64,000 nucleotides of DNA from Rhizobium sp. JAB6 (lineage in GTDB: Bacteria > Pseudomonadota > Alphaproteobacteria > Rhizobiales > Rhizobiaceae), in assembly GCF_003024605.1 (NCBI RefSeq), contig NZ_PYJQ01000010.1, positions 62,001 to 126,000 of the forward strand, in the 5' to 3' direction. Positions 10,803-20,537 of the stretch are shown piece after piece. The number at the start of each line of letters is the position of its first letter. Positions within the stretch are counted from its first letter, which is position 1. The translations under genes and the position numbers were made by a program. Below the pieces are notes generated by a model. The model saw only the letters and a list, made by a program, of their open reading frames with translations. It did not search any database and was not told the DNA's origin.

Positions 10803-11788
10803 GCTTCGAGCACGATGTTGGCGGCACTTTCCTTCAGCTCAACGCCGAAGGCGCGCTGATAGTGCTCGGCGACCAGGGGCCGCTCCAGCTCGTCGCACTT
10901 GTTGAGGAAGGTGACGCGGAAGGCAAAGGCGACGTCGCCGAAGATCTCCGCGTTCTCGGCCCAGGTAATGACGGTACGCGGGCTCATGACGGTCGACAGA
11001 TCGCCGTTCATGAAGGCCGCCCGCGTCAGGTCGGCAACACGGACCATCTTGGAAACGGTGTCGCGGCCCTTGTCGGTGCGGAAGGACTTCACCTTCGCCA
11101 GCACGATATCGACTTCGTTATTGTGCGGCAGATAGTTCAGCGTCGTTACGATCGACCAGCGGTCCATCTGCGCCTGGTTGATCTGCTGGGTGCCGTGATA
11201 GAGGCCGGTCGTGTCGCCGAGGCCGATCGTGTTGGCCGTCGCAAAAAGGCGGAAGGCCGGGTGAGGACGAATGACGCGGCTCTGGTCGAGCAGGGTCAGG
11301 CGGCCCGAGGATTCCAGCACGCGCTGAATGACGAACATCACGTCCGGACGGCCGGCATCATATTCGTCGAAGACGAGCGCGACATTGTGCTGATAGGCCC
11401 AGGGCAGGATGCCGTCCTTGAATTCGGTGACCTGCAGGCCGTCCTTGACGACGATCGCGTCCTTGCCGACGAGGTCGATACGGCTGACATGGCTGTCGAG
11501 ATTGATGCGCACGCACGGCCAGTTGAGGCGGGCGGCGACCTGCTCGATATGGGAAGACTTGCCGGTGCCGTGATAGCCCGAGATCATCACGCGGCGGTTA
11601 TGAGCGAAGCCGGCGAGGATGGCAAGCGTGGTCTCGCGGTCGAAGAGGTAGTCCGTATCCAGATCGGGCACGTAAGCGCTGCCCTGGCTGTAGGCGGGCA
11701 CGCGGATATCGGAATCGATGCCGAAAACCTCACGGACCGAAACGGTGGTATCGGGGATCTCGGAAATATCAAGGTCAATCTTGCTCAT
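10799..11788 (-). CDS. cobS: Aerobic cobaltochelatase subunit CobS
   Basis: AAA+ ATPase (MoxR-like) partner of CobT in the CobNST cobalt chelatase; 329 residues. Walker [10 protein letters not shown] is at residues 71-79 and Walker B is [10 protein letters not shown]. Sensor-like [22 protein letters not shown] and the C-terminal [21 protein letters not shown] are typical. The start was placed at ATG 11788 (MSKIDLDIS): two adjacent ATGs occur, and the GGAG site is correctly spaced for the second. The last codon and stop lie at the edge of repeat copy B. Confidence 0.96.
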   Translation of the reverse strand: MSKIDLDISEIPDTTVSVREVFGIDSDIRVPAYSQGSAYVPDLDTDYLFDRETTLAILAGFAHNRRVMISGYHGTGKSSHIEQVAARLNWPCVRINLDSHVSRIDLVGKDAIVVKDGLQVTEFKDGILPWAYQHNVALVFDEYDAGRPDVMFVIQRVLESSGRLTLLDQSRVIRPHPAFRLFATANTIGLGDTTGLYHGTQQINQAQMDRWSIVTTLNYLPHNNEVDIVLAKVKSFRTDKGRDTVSKMVRVADLTRAAFMNGDLSTVMSPRTVITWAENAEIFGDVAFAFRVTFLNKCDELERPLVAEHYQRAFGVELKESAANIVLEA

Positions 11789-12096
11789 CATGTCTCCAGG
11801 GCGGGTGGCTCTCACCCTGCCATATCAAACTTAGCCGATTTGTCCGAAACGCCGCAGCTTGTTGCCCGCATCCGTTCGGTCGGAACAGCGGCGATACTTC
11901 TCCGGGACTAAAGCAAAATCTCGGCGCGATGATGTGATCGCTTGCGAGCATCCTTGAACAGAGTCCCGGACAAGAAACGCCGCGTCCGGAAAGTTGACCG
12001 AGGTGCAGCCAGCCAAATGCGCACCCTGCCGCGGTTGCCCGCAGCTTCAGCCGATTTGGACCATACCTGATTGAAGGCGGAGAGCAAGAACAGGAA
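11789..12096. other. Intergenic region, no gene seen
   Basis: 308 bp between the cobS start and the end of the J-domain gene. The only structure noticed is a distant 8-bp inverted pair CCGGGACT (11902-11909) and AGTCCCGG (11962-11969). The cobS promoter is presumably here, but no confident -35/-10 pair was seen. Confidence 0.5.
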
Positions 12097-12717
12097 TTAA
12101 CAAAAACCGTTCTGTTTCAATAATTGATAGGCCTGAATGACTGCACGAAAACGCTCTTCCGATCCGCGGTCGCCGCCATTGGCATCGGGATGGTGCATTT
12201 TTACCAATTCCTTGTAGCGGCGCTTGATTTCCGGGGCCGAAGCATTGGCGCCGAGGCCCATTGTATCGAAGGCCTTCGCTTCCAGCGTCTTGAGCTTGCG
12301 CTGCTGCGGAAAACGCGGGCCTCGGCCCTGTCCTTCGCCTTCCCTTACGAAGCCGAAGGGATCGCGGACTCGGGAATAGGCGCCGGAACGGATATCGGAA
12401 TGAAGCGGGCTATGCTTGGCAGCCTTGTTCACCCCGACCGTCCAGGTCGGACGGTGGCCGGTGATGGCTTCCTTCTGGTAGCGCGCGATTTCCCCGTCCG
12501 AGAGGCCGGAGAAATAGTTATAGCCCTTGTTGTATTCCTTGACGTGCTCGAAGCAGAACAAAAAGAACTGCCCTTCCGCATTGCGCCCCACCGGGGCGCG
12601 ATGCGTGCCGTGTTTGTCGCAGCCGTCCCACTGGCACGTCGGCGGACCCTGTTCGGGCTCCTGCGCGCGCTTGCGGCGGGTGCGGATACGATCGAAATAT
12701 TTTGAATCAAGTCTCAT
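12097..12717 (-). CDS. J-domain (DnaJ-like) protein
   Basis: A 206-residue protein with a C-terminal J domain (about 140-206) carrying the obligatory HPD in KMHHPDANGG, so it probably stimulates an Hsp70. The N-terminal two thirds include a Cys/His-containing stretch (CQWDGCDKHGTHRAP, then FFLFCFEHVKEYN) that could bind metal. The J domain at the C-terminus is the reverse of classical DnaJ, but it is the usual arrangement in this rhizobial family next to cobS. It is divergent from bolA. The specific client is unknown. Confidence 0.9.
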   Translation of the reverse strand: MRLDSKYFDRIRTRRKRAQEPEQGPPTCQWDGCDKHGTHRAPVGRNAEGQFFLFCFEHVKEYNKGYNYFSGLSDGEIARYQKEAITGHRPTWTVGVNKAAKHSPLHSDIRSGAYSRVRDPFGFVREGEGQGRGPRFPQQRKLKTLEAKAFDTMGLGANASAPEIKRRYKELVKMHHPDANGGDRGSEERFRAVIQAYQLLKQNGFC

Positions 12718-12824
12718 GGCGTCCTAATTATGGGGCCTTGGATACCCCACAACAAGAATTGACAAACAGGAATGTTACAGGCTTTGTGGGAGCCTTTTTT
12801 CGAGAACGAGGTCGAAGCGGGAAT

Positions 12825-13112
12825 ATGGAAACGATACTGCAATCCCGCATCGAGCGGAAGCTCATCGACGCCTTCGCGCCAGAGCGCCTTGCCGTCATCA
12901 ATGAAAGCCACCTTCACGCGGGTCATCAGCCCGACATGACGGGAACCGGCGAAACCCATATAAGAATTCGAATCGTTTCCGCCAAGTTTTCCGGCATGCC
13001 GCGCCTTGCGCGCCATAGGGCGATCAACGAGCTTTTGAAGCCGGAGCTGGACGCGGGCCTGCATGCACTGGCGGTGGAGCCGGCGGCGCCCGGAGAAGCG
13101 GTGCGCTGGTAG
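12825..13112 (+). CDS. BolA family protein
   Basis: A 95-residue BolA/IbaG-type protein. The fold signature is RIERKLIDAFAPERLAVINESHLHAGH, followed by THIRIRIVSAKFSGMPRLARHRAINELL, which contains the conserved histidine used with monothiol glutaredoxins in Fe-S trafficking. The start was set at ATG 12825 (METILQSRIERKL); the frame is open to 12702 but that part is not family-like. A hairpin (AGGCT 12779-12783 with AGCCT 12791-12795, then T6) lies just upstream; it may be a terminator-like leader structure. Confidence 0.93.
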   Translation: METILQSRIERKLIDAFAPERLAVINESHLHAGHQPDMTGTGETHIRIRIVSAKFSGMPRLARHRAINELLKPELDAGLHALAVEPAAPGEAVRW

Positions 13113-13127
13113 ACACCGCAAGACGCC

Positions 13128-14438
13128 CTAAACCGGCTTTGCCTCTTCGGTTTCGGCAGGGCGAATGCGCAGTTTCGTGATGCGGTTCTTTTCCCTTTTC
13201 ATCACGATGAAGCGTTTGCCGTAAAAGGTGAAAGCCTGCCGCTCTTCCGGAATGGTCATCGATTCGTGGATGACGAGGCCGGCAATCGTCGTCGCCTCTT
13301 CATCAGGCAAATCCCAGTCGAGGGCGCGGTTCAGATCGCGAATCGGCACGACGCCGTCGACGACAATCGATCCGTCGGCCTCCTGCCGCACGCCCTGGAT
13401 ATCGAGATCGTGCTCATCGGCAATATCGCCGACGATCTCCTCCAGAATATCCTCCAGGGTGACGATGCCCTGTACCTCGCCATATTCGTCGACGACGACC
13501 GCGAAATGCTGCTTGCGGCGCAGGAAGGCATTGAGCTGATCTTCCAGATTGGTGCTGTCGGGCACGAACCAGGGCTTTTGCGCGATCTTGACGATATCGA
13601 GATTTTCCGGTTCGACATTGCGTTCCGCCAGCGCCCGCAGCAGGTCCTTGGCATGCACGACGCCGATGATGTTGTCGATCGTGCCGCGCCAAAGGGGCAT
13701 ACGCGTATAGGGGCTGTCGAGAATGCTCCGCACCACCACCTCAGGCGGATCGTCGGCGTTGATGGCACGCATCGCCGTACGGTGGACCATGATATCGGAG
13801 AGTTCCAGTTCGCCGAGATCGAGCAGACCGCCCAGACGGTCGCGGTCCGCCTTGACCACCGATCCCTCGCGGTGGAGCAGATCCACGGCACCGCGCAGCT
13901 CCTCATGCGCCGTCAGCATCGATACCTCCCGGGAGAGATTGACGCCGAAGATACCGAGGATCTGGCGCACGATGGCATTGACGACGCTCGACACAGGCCC
14001 GACGACGATGACGAAGAGGCGTGTCGCACCGGCGACATTCAGCGCGAAGCGGTCCGGCGTCGCAATGGCCCAGCTCTTCGGCAGAACCTCCGCGAAAATG
14101 ACGAGAATGACCGTCATGGCGGCGGTGGCGATCGCCACGCCGGAATTGCCGAACAGACCCAGGAACAGGCTGGTCGCAAGCGAGGACGACAGAATATTGG
14201 CGAGATTGTTGCCGATCAGCAGCGCGCCGATCAACCGGTCGCGGCGCTCTATCAAGAGCCGCACGATGCCGGCCCGCCTGTCGCCATTGGCTTCCAACGT
14301 ATGGATACGGCTGCGCGAAGCCGCCGTCAGCGCTGTCTCCGAGCCGGCAAAAAACGCGGAAAGCAGCACCAGGGCCACGATCGAGATAATCTCGGGCCAA
14401 TATTCCCACAGAACAGCCAGCATGCCCTCGACGGTCAT
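13128..14438 (-). CDS. CNNM/CorC-HlyC family membrane protein (hemolysin-like)
   Basis: A 436-residue protein with an N-terminal DUF21/CNNM membrane domain (about 10-195, at least three hydrophobic helices; FFAGSETALTAASRSRIH), a CBS pair (about 205-330; RMPLWRGTIDNIIGVVHAKDLL, FAVVVDEYGEVQGIVTLEDILEEIVGDIADEHD) and a C-terminal CorC_HlyC domain (about 345-425). The family is implicated in magnesium or cobalt efflux; the hemolysin name is historical. Its start is adjacent to the end of aroB (position 14438 is shared), so it is probably the third gene of an aroK-aroB-corC-like operon. Confidence 0.9.
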   Translation of the reverse strand: MTVEGMLAVLWEYWPEIISIVALVLLSAFFAGSETALTAASRSRIHTLEANGDRRAGIVRLLIERRDRLIGALLIGNNLANILSSSLATSLFLGLFGNSGVAIATAAMTVILVIFAEVLPKSWAIATPDRFALNVAGATRLFVIVVGPVSSVVNAIVRQILGIFGVNLSREVSMLTAHEELRGAVDLLHREGSVVKADRDRLGGLLDLGELELSDIMVHRTAMRAINADDPPEVVVRSILDSPYTRMPLWRGTIDNIIGVVHAKDLLRALAERNVEPENLDIVKIAQKPWFVPDSTNLEDQLNAFLRRKQHFAVVVDEYGEVQGIVTLEDILEEIVGDIADEHDLDIQGVRQEADGSIVVDGVVPIRDLNRALDWDLPDEEATTIAGLVIHESMTIPEERQAFTFYGKRFIVMKREKNRITKLRIRPAETEEAKPV

Positions 14439-15568
14439 CAGGGATGTTTTTCCTTCAAGAAGCTCAGGACTTCGGAAGACGGCACATCGTCGGCAACGAA
14501 GGACTGACCGATGCCATGCGTGAGGATGAAGGTGAGCTTGCCGCTCTTGACCTTCTTGTCCTGCGCGATCGCATCCATCAGCGCTTCGGCCGGCGGCAGC
14601 TCGCCCGGAATATCATCCATCCGCGTCGGCAGGCCCACGGCCTTCAGATGCGCTACGACACGCTTGGCGTCATCGGGGCTTGCCAGATTGAGCCGGGCGG
14701 AAAATTCATGCGCCAGCACCATGCCGATCGCGACACCCTCGCCATGCACCAGCCGGCGGCTGTCATAGGCGGTGGCCGCTTCCAGCGCATGTCCGAAGGT
14801 GTGGCCGAGATTGAGCAAGGCACGCGCCCCGTTTTCACGCTCGTCGGCAACGACGACATCGGACTTTGCCTGACAGCTTGCGGCAATCGCCTCGATACGG
14901 GGCGTGCCACCGGCGAAAACATCCTTCCAGTTGCCCTCGAGCCAGGCAAAGAAATCCGGCTTGTCGATCAGCCCGTATTTGGCGACTTCGGCATAGCCGG
15001 CGCGGAATTCGCGCTCGCTCAGCGTATTCAGCACATCGGTATCGGCAAGCACGAGATCGGGCTGGTGGAAGACGCCGACGAGGTTCTTCCCGTGACGGGT
15101 GTTGATGCCGGTCTTGCCGCCGACGGACGAATCTACCTGCGACAGCAGCGATGTCGGCACTTGAACGAAACGAACGCCGCGGCGCACGATGCCGGCGGCA
15201 AAGCCCGCAAGATCGCCGATGACGCCGCCGCCAAGCGCGATCACCGCATCATTGCGCTCCACGCGCGCGGTCAGCACCGCATCGCAAACGGTGATCAGAT
15301 GCTCGAAGCTCTTGGTCTTTTCGCCGGCTGGCAAAACGAGGCTGGAAGCCTCGATCCCGGCCGCCTCCAGGCTGGCGGCCAATGCAGCGAGATAAAGCGG
15401 CGCGACGTTTTCATCCGTGACGATGGCCGCCTTGCGGCCCTTCAGCCGCGCTGCGATCTCCTGGCCCGCACGCGCGATCAGGCCGGGGCCGATCAGGATG
15501 TCGTAGGCACGCTCGCCGAGAGGCACGCGCACGAGACGCTCTGCGGAGGCCGGTGCAATCGCATTCAT
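14438..15568 (-). CDS. aroB: 3-dehydroquinate synthase
   Basis: Second enzyme of the shikimate pathway: DAHP to 3-dehydroquinate, using NAD and a divalent metal, in the cytosol. The 376-residue protein shows the glycine-rich GGGVIGDLAGFAAGIVRRGV, SLLSQVDSSVGGKTGIN with the substrate lysine, and the metal-binding histidines in LNLGHTFGHALE and HGEGVAIGM. Its ATG overlaps the aroK stop by four bases (ATGA), a classic coupled pair. Confidence 0.97.
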   Translation of the reverse strand: MNAIAPASAERLVRVPLGERAYDILIGPGLIARAGQEIAARLKGRKAAIVTDENVAPLYLAALAASLEAAGIEASSLVLPAGEKTKSFEHLITVCDAVLTARVERNDAVIALGGGVIGDLAGFAAGIVRRGVRFVQVPTSLLSQVDSSVGGKTGINTRHGKNLVGVFHQPDLVLADTDVLNTLSEREFRAGYAEVAKYGLIDKPDFFAWLEGNWKDVFAGGTPRIEAIAASCQAKSDVVVADERENGARALLNLGHTFGHALEAATAYDSRRLVHGEGVAIGMVLAHEFSARLNLASPDDAKRVVAHLKAVGLPTRMDDIPGELPPAEALMDAIAQDKKVKSGKLTFILTHGIGQSFVADDVPSSEVLSFLKEKHP

Positions 15569-16158
15569 GGCATTTTGCTTTCTGCTTTCTTTCCCTCGGC
15601 GATGGCGGCAAGGACTTCTCTGACCATGATATCCTTGCTTACGTCGCGGGAGAGAACCGTGATATCGGCTTCCGCGTAGATCGGATAGCGTGCATTCATC
15701 AGGTTCTCGAGGGTCTGTTTCGGATTCTCGGTCTTGAGCAGAGGGCGCGTATCACGCTTGTTCACCCGCTCCCACAGCACATCGAGATCGGCCTTCAGCC
15801 AGACCGAAAGGCTGCCGCGCTTGACGTGCAGCCGCGTGCTTTCGTTGATGAACGCGCCGCCGCCCGTCGAGACGACGCGCGGACCGCCCTTGAGCAGCCG
15901 CTTGATGACGCGCGTCTCCAGCGCCCGGAACTCCTGTTCGCCATAGGCGGCAAACAATTCGGCGATCGTCATGCGCGACACGCGCTCGATCTCGGCATCC
16001 GTATCGACGAAGGGAAGGCCGAGCTGCTGCGCAACGGGCCGGCCGATCGAGGATTTCCCTGCTCCCATCAATCCCACGAAAACAAGATTGCGCTGACCCA
16101 GCGCAGCGCGCGCCCTGTCTCTGAGGCTCTCGGCAAGGGTCAGGACTTGTTCACTCAT
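15565..16158 (-). CDS. aroK: Shikimate kinase
   Basis: Phosphorylates shikimate at O3 with ATP. The 197-residue protein has a P-loop GLMGAGKSS at about residues 29-37, the shikimate-binding DTDAEIE, the STGGGAF segment and the lid arginine region NKRDTRPLL. The start was assigned to ATG 16158 (MSEQVLTLAESL); about 28 in-frame upstream codons to 16242 look like leader. The N-terminus is some 20 residues longer than E. coli AroK, which is usual in alphaproteobacteria. Confidence 0.96.
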   Translation of the reverse strand: MSEQVLTLAESLRDRARAALGQRNLVFVGLMGAGKSSIGRPVAQQLGLPFVDTDAEIERVSRMTIAELFAAYGEQEFRALETRVIKRLLKGGPRVVSTGGGAFINESTRLHVKRGSLSVWLKADLDVLWERVNKRDTRPLLKTENPKQTLENLMNARYPIYAEADITVLSRDVSKDIMVREVLAAIAEGKKAESKMP

Positions 16159-16318
16159 CGGCCCATTCACAATTTCTTTGGAAACGGTATCGTCAAATGC
16201 ACCGGTAGCGTCAAGACGCCGCTGCCGTAAACATGTCTGCATTATCCTTCGGCTAACTCTTGAAGGACATAATTATTGCGCATCGCCGCGCCAATGAACG
16301 GCGAAGGAGAGTTTTCGA

Positions 16319-16486
16319 ATGCCCACCCTGTTTCGCTTCCTTGTCATCTGCGCGGTCATCGCCGGATCGATATATGGAGCGATGTGGGCTCTCGTGCTCT
16401 TCGTCGATCCCCAGCCGCGCGACGTGACGATCCGCATTGCCCCCGAGCGCCTCAACCCGCCGACGACAGGCTCGCTGAAACCATGA
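16319..16486 (+). CDS. Small membrane protein upstream of xerD
   Basis: A 55-codon reading frame starting [13 protein letters not shown] with ribosome site AAGGAGAG at 16302-16309. It has one hydrophobic helix (about residues 4-31), then a short Pro/Arg-rich tail ending GSLKP. The stop overlaps the xerD start as ATGA (16483-16486), which supports real translation and coupling. I recognise it only as a conserved type of small rhizobial protein; its function is unknown. Confidence 0.7.
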   Translation: MPTLFRFLVICAVIAGSIYGAMWALVLFVDPQPRDVTIRIAPERLNPPTTGSLKP

Positions 16487-17472
16487 GCGCGCCGGCCGAG
16501 AATGTACGAGCGGGCAAGAGGGATCTGGGGCGCGTGCACCTGGAAGCTTTTCTGGAGATGATGAGCGCCGAGCGGGGTGCCGCCGTCAACACGCTGCAAT
16601 CCTACGAGCGCGACCTCGATGACCTCCATTCCTTCCTGTCCGGCCAGGGTATCCGCTTGACAGAAGCCGGTCCCAGCGATCTGGCCGCTTATCTTTCCAG
16701 CCTGTCGAGCCAGGGCTTCAAGCCGTCCTCCCAGGCACGCCGCCTCTCCGCCATGCGGCAATTCTATAAGTTCCTCTATGCCGAAGGTCTGCGTACCGAC
16801 GATCCCACCGGAATTCTCGATGCGCCCAAGAAGGGCCGGGCCCTTCCGAAGACGATGGGCGTCGATGAGGTGACGAGGCTTCTGACCCAGGCAGAGCGGG
16901 AGGCGGCGGTCGAAGGGCCTGATCAGCTGCAGCGCCTGCGCATGCTGGTGCTTCTGGAAATGCTTTACGCCACCGGCATGCGCGTCAGCGAGCTCGTCTC
17001 TCTGCCGGCAAAAGTCTTGGATCAGGAAGGTCGTTTCCTGATGATCCGCGGCAAGGGCAACAAGGAGCGGCTGGTGCCGCTATCACAGACCGCCATTTCG
17101 GCCCTGAAGGCCTATGGTCGTCTGCAGGCCGCGATTTCAGCCAAGGCCAGGCAGCCGCTATCCGAAAATCCCTGGCTTTTCCCCGCCGCATCCAAGCAGG
17201 GTTATCTGCCGCGTCAGGTCTTTGCGCGCGATCTCAAGGATCTTGCCATCCGGGCCGGCCTGACGCCTTCGATGATCTCGCCGCACGTGATGCGCCATGC
17301 ATTCGCGAGCCATCTTCTCGCCAACGGCGCGGACCTGCGCGTGGTGCAGGAACTTCTCGGCCATTCGGACATTTCGACGACACAAATCTACACACATGTG
17401 CTGGAAGAACGCCTCCATCAGCTGGTCCAAACGCATCACCCCCTTGCCAAACAGGCAAAAAAACAGGATTAG
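16483..17472 (+). CDS. xerD: Tyrosine recombinase XerD
   Basis: Site-specific recombinase that, with XerC, resolves chromosome dimers at dif. The 329-residue protein has a SAM-like core-binding N-domain (about 17-110) and a catalytic domain with Arg167 (GMRVSEL), Lys191 ([12 protein letters not shown]), His268 and Arg271 ([12 protein letters not shown]), His294 ([10 protein letters not shown]) and nucleophile Tyr303 (QIYTHV). The start at ATG 16483 overlaps the small upstream gene. Position next to aroK and accA is housekeeping, so this is the chromosomal Xer protein and not a phage integrase. Confidence 0.95.
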   Translation: MSAPAENVRAGKRDLGRVHLEAFLEMMSAERGAAVNTLQSYERDLDDLHSFLSGQGIRLTEAGPSDLAAYLSSLSSQGFKPSSQARRLSAMRQFYKFLYAEGLRTDDPTGILDAPKKGRALPKTMGVDEVTRLLTQAEREAAVEGPDQLQRLRMLVLLEMLYATGMRVSELVSLPAKVLDQEGRFLMIRGKGNKERLVPLSQTAISALKAYGRLQAAISAKARQPLSENPWLFPAASKQGYLPRQVFARDLKDLAIRAGLTPSMISPHVMRHAFASHLLANGADLRVVQELLGHSDISTTQIYTHVLEERLHQLVQTHHPLAKQAKKQD

Positions 17473-17535
17473 GACCGGCATACAGGCCAAAGCCGCCATC
17501 TCTCGTCACGGGCAAAAGGATCGGAAACGCACCTC

Positions 17536-18489
17536 ATGCACAATTATCTGGACTTCGAAAAACCCATCTCGGATCTCGAAGGCAAGATTCACGAGCTCAA
17601 GAAACTGGCGAGCGAAGACGAAAGCATCGACACGTCCGAAGAAGTCGGACGGCTTGAAATCCGCGTCCGCGAGGCGATGGCCGACATCTATTCCAAGCTC
17701 AACGCCTGGCAGAAGACGCAGGTCGCTCGTCATCCGCAGCGCCCGCATTTCGTCGACTATGCCAATACCCTGTTTACGGAATTCACGCCGCTCGCCGGCG
17801 ATCGTCAATTTTCCGAGGATGCTGCCATCCAGGCGGGCTTTGGCCGTTTCCGCGGCCAGCCGGTCGCCCTCATCGGCCAGGAAAAGGGCAACGACACCAA
17901 AAGCCGCCTGAAGCACAATTTCGGCAGCGCCAGGCCGGAAGGCTACCGCAAGGCGATCCGCATTCTGGAAATGGCCGATCGCTTCCAGCTGCCCGTCATC
18001 ACGCTGGTCGATACCGCCGGCGCCTATCCGGGCGTTGGTGCCGAAGAGCGCGGCCAGGCCGAAGCGATTGCCCGCTCGACCGAGATGTGTCTCGGCGTGA
18101 AGGTGCCGATCATCTCCATCGTCATCGGCGAAGGCGGTTCGGGCGGCGCCATCGCGATTGCCGTCGGCAACCGCGTCTATATGCTCGAACATTCCATCTA
18201 CAGCGTGATTTCGCCCGAAGGCGCGGCGTCGATCCTGTGGCGCGATTCAACGCGCGCCAAGGAAGCCGCCACCAACATGAAGATAACCGCCGATGATCTG
18301 AAAAGCCTCGGCGTGATCGATGGCATCATCCCCGAGCCCGTCGGCGGCGCCCATCGCGATCCTAACGCCGTGATAAGCGCGGCCGGCGAAACGATTGCGA
18401 ACGCGCTTGCTGAACTTTCCAGCCGTTCGGGCGAACAATTGCGCAGCGACCGCCGCCAGAAATTCCTCAACATCGGCCGCAATCTCTGA
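17536..18489 (+). CDS. accA: Acetyl-CoA carboxylase carboxyltransferase subunit alpha
   Basis: Transfers the carboxyl group from carboxybiotin to acetyl-CoA to give malonyl-CoA, with AccD. The 317-residue length is standard. Family stretches are YLDFEKPISDLEGKI at the N-terminus, RHPQRPHFVDY, FGSARPEGYRKAIRIL, TLVDTAGAYPGVGAEERGQAEAIA and the oxyanion-hole region IGEGGSGGAIAI. It lies 63 bp downstream of xerD on the same strand. Confidence 0.97.
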   Translation: MHNYLDFEKPISDLEGKIHELKKLASEDESIDTSEEVGRLEIRVREAMADIYSKLNAWQKTQVARHPQRPHFVDYANTLFTEFTPLAGDRQFSEDAAIQAGFGRFRGQPVALIGQEKGNDTKSRLKHNFGSARPEGYRKAIRILEMADRFQLPVITLVDTAGAYPGVGAEERGQAEAIARSTEMCLGVKVPIISIVIGEGGSGGAIAIAVGNRVYMLEHSIYSVISPEGAASILWRDSTRAKEAATNMKITADDLKSLGVIDGIIPEPVGGAHRDPNAVISAAGETIANALAELSSRSGEQLRSDRRQKFLNIGRNL

Positions 18490-18719
18490 GCAGCATTCGA
18501 AAAAAGTGATCGCCGGAAGCGGGAATGAGGCCAAACCTTGGCCACATTTCCGTTATCGAAGCTATTATGGCAAAGAAAAGCTTGCCGACGCGCTGCGGGC
18601 ACGTCATAGGCTGGTAAGGAATTTTCAAGTATAAACCGCCTATGATTCCGTTTCATGCTTCGAGGGGAGTGGCGAAACAGATCGAGCTGCCACTCTTCGC
18701 ATTTATGGACCAAGTCAGA

Positions 18720-20033
18720 ATGCGCATTCGTCACCTTGCCTATGTCTCCCTGATGGCGCTGGCGCTCGCCGGCTGCAACGACGCGCTGGACACCGCGTCG
18801 ATCGACCTGTCGAAGGTGAAGAACAAGGTCGAACAGCCGCTTCCGAACCATATCCTCGCCGACATGGCCAAGAAGGGCATGGACCGCAACTCGCCGATCA
18901 TGATCCGCATCTTCAAGGAAGAAGGCGTGATGGAGATCCTAAAGGCGAACCAGAACAATCGTTTCGAAGTCATCGCCGATTACAAGATCTGCGCCTGGTC
19001 CGGCCGTCTCGGCCCCAAGGTGAAGGAAGGCGACCGGCAGGCGCCGGAAGGCTTCTATATGCTGACGCCGGCCAACCTGAACCCGAATTCAAAATACTAT
19101 CTCGCGATCAACACCGGCTTTCCGAACCGCTACGATGCCGCCAATGGCCGCACCGGCAACAATCTGATGATCCACGGCGCCTGCTCGTCGTCCGGCTGCT
19201 ATTCGATGACCGACCAGCAGGTGCTGGAAATCTATGCCTTCGCGCGCGACGCCTTCAAGGGCGGCCAGAAGGCCGTTCAGCTCGAAGCCTTCCCCTTCCG
19301 CATGACGGCGGAAAACATGTGGAAGCACCGCCTCAGCCCCAATATCGAATTCTGGAAGATGCTGAAGGTCGGCTACGATAATTTCGAAGTCACCAAGCGC
19401 CCGCCCGAGGTCGAGGTCTGCGAGAAGAAATATGTCTTCAACCAGCAGGCCAGCGGTCCATTCAACGCCAGCGGCAAATGCCCTGTCATGACGACGCCGC
19501 CGGCTCTGCAGATGGCGCTGGCGACCTATGACAAGCAATATCAGACGGATTATGCCGCTGCCTCGAAGAAGTTCGACGGCATGGCTTGGTACGACCCGAC
19601 CGAAGCCGAGCGCAAGGCCATCGTCGCCAAGCAGCGCAAGGGCCACGATATCGCCTATGCTCCGACAGGCACCGCGCTTGCCGCCGGCAAGATGATGAAA
19701 GTCGCCGATCTCGAATCGATGATGGCCAACCAGTCCGCACAGCAGGTCGCGCGCGGCGGCACGGCAGTCAGCCCGACGGCCAATCCGGCGACGGCCAGCA
19801 TTCGCGTGGCAGCGGCAAGCCCTGCGATAGCAACCCCCGAAGCGGCAGCACAGCAGCCCGCGGCCGGTCCGGTCGTTGCGGCCAATATTCCGGCCAATGT
19901 GCCGATCCCGACGGCAAATCCGATGAACCCCGGCCTGAACGCGCTCGCCTATGCGCCGAACCCCGCCGTCGAGACCGCGCAGACCGAGGCCAAAAAGCCG
20001 CCTTTCTGGAAGTTCTGGGCGAAGAGTGAATAG
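18720..20033 (+). CDS. YafK-type L,D-transpeptidase lipoprotein
   Basis: A 437-residue predicted lipoprotein (lipobox LALAGC, Cys19). The YkuD catalytic domain (about 60-200) has the motif HGACSSSGC, giving His152 and nucleophile Cys160. YafK/DpaA-like members cleave or form peptidoglycan crosslinks or detach Braun-type lipoproteins. A long Ala/Pro-rich tail (about 330-425) without clear fold precedes a C-terminal KKPPFWKFWAKSE, a tryptophan-rich end. The frame is open from 18642, but ATG 18720 starts a normal signal sequence. The GTG of the next gene lies within its last codons. Confidence 0.88.
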   Translation: MRIRHLAYVSLMALALAGCNDALDTASIDLSKVKNKVEQPLPNHILADMAKKGMDRNSPIMIRIFKEEGVMEILKANQNNRFEVIADYKICAWSGRLGPKVKEGDRQAPEGFYMLTPANLNPNSKYYLAINTGFPNRYDAANGRTGNNLMIHGACSSSGCYSMTDQQVLEIYAFARDAFKGGQKAVQLEAFPFRMTAENMWKHRLSPNIEFWKMLKVGYDNFEVTKRPPEVEVCEKKYVFNQQASGPFNASGKCPVMTTPPALQMALATYDKQYQTDYAAASKKFDGMAWYDPTEAERKAIVAKQRKGHDIAYAPTGTALAAGKMMKVADLESMMANQSAQQVARGGTAVSPTANPATASIRVAAASPAIATPEAAAQQPAAGPVVAANIPANVPIPTANPMNPGLNALAYAPNPAVETAQTEAKKPPFWKFWAKSE

Positions 20034-20259
20034 TCCCGATACCGAGATCTACGATCTGCGCGGCCTGAAATGCCCCTATCCGGCGATCAAGACGGAGAAG
20101 CGCCTGCGCGGCATGGCAAGCGGCGCGACCTTGGCCGTGGAAACCACGGATCCCCTCGCCGTCATCGACATCCCGCATCTCTGCAACGAAAAGGGCCACA
20201 CGCTTCTCGTGAGTGAGAAGACAGTCAGCGGCCATCGCTTTGTGATCCGCAAGGGGTGA
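20026..20259 (+). CDS. TusA-family sulfurtransferase-like protein
   Basis: A 77-residue SirA/TusA fold protein. The signature CPYP in RGLKCPYPAIKTEKRL has the persulfide-bearing Cys16; the rest (TTDPLAVIDIPHLCNEKGH) is also typical. It probably relays sulfur to a thiolated product such as tRNA or a molybdenum enzyme. The start is inferred at GTG 20026, which overlaps the end of the transpeptidase gene by eight bases; no better start exists in frame near the TusA N-terminus. Confidence 0.8.
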   Translation: MNSPDTEIYDLRGLKCPYPAIKTEKRLRGMASGATLAVETTDPLAVIDIPHLCNEKGHTLLVSEKTVSGHRFVIRKG

Positions 20260-20270
20260 GCATTTGCGAC

Positions 20271-20323
20271 CGTGGCCATCCTCGTCGTTCGAGGCTCGCT
20301 GCGCTCCCGCCTCACCATGAGGG
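20271..20323. repeat. Intergenic repeat, CCTCATGGTGAGG family, inverted copy
   Basis: Read on the minus strand it runs CCCTCATGGTGAGGCGGGAGCGC ... CTCGAACGACGAGGATGGCC, and a related copy is on the plus strand at 42416-42462. It is of the type commonly found between rhizobial genes. Confidence 0.6.
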
Positions 20324-20355
20324 CAATCGCACATGAGGCAGGTACGCTGCCGCAC

Positions 20356-20500
20356 ACCCCTTCTCCCCAGCGGGAGAAGGTGCCGTCAGGCGGATGAGGG
20401 GGTACCCGCCACGCGCACGGAAGTCCATGAATTCAAATCGGGAAAGCGCCCTGACCGGCCCTTCGGGCCACCTTCTCCCCGCTGGCGACAAGGAGCTTCG
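20356..20500. repeat. Pair of CCTTCTCCCC repeat elements
   Basis: CCCCTTCTCCCCAGCGGGAGAAGG with the trailing GCGGATGAGGGGG (20356-20402) and a second, diverged copy CCACCTTCTCCCCGCTGG (from 20468). Each can fold on itself. A third relative is at 59281-59310. Together with 20271-20323 they fill the 278-bp gap between the TusA-like gene and the COG0523 gene. Confidence 0.6.
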
Positions 20501-20537
20501 AGCGCGAAGCGGGTTGTTGGATTTCATCGGGACTTAG

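Noticed and set aside
16483..17472. Phage or island integrase next to the small membrane protein
   Set aside because: The recombinase has XerD catalytic motifs and sits among aroK, accA and other core genes, so it is the housekeeping Xer protein.
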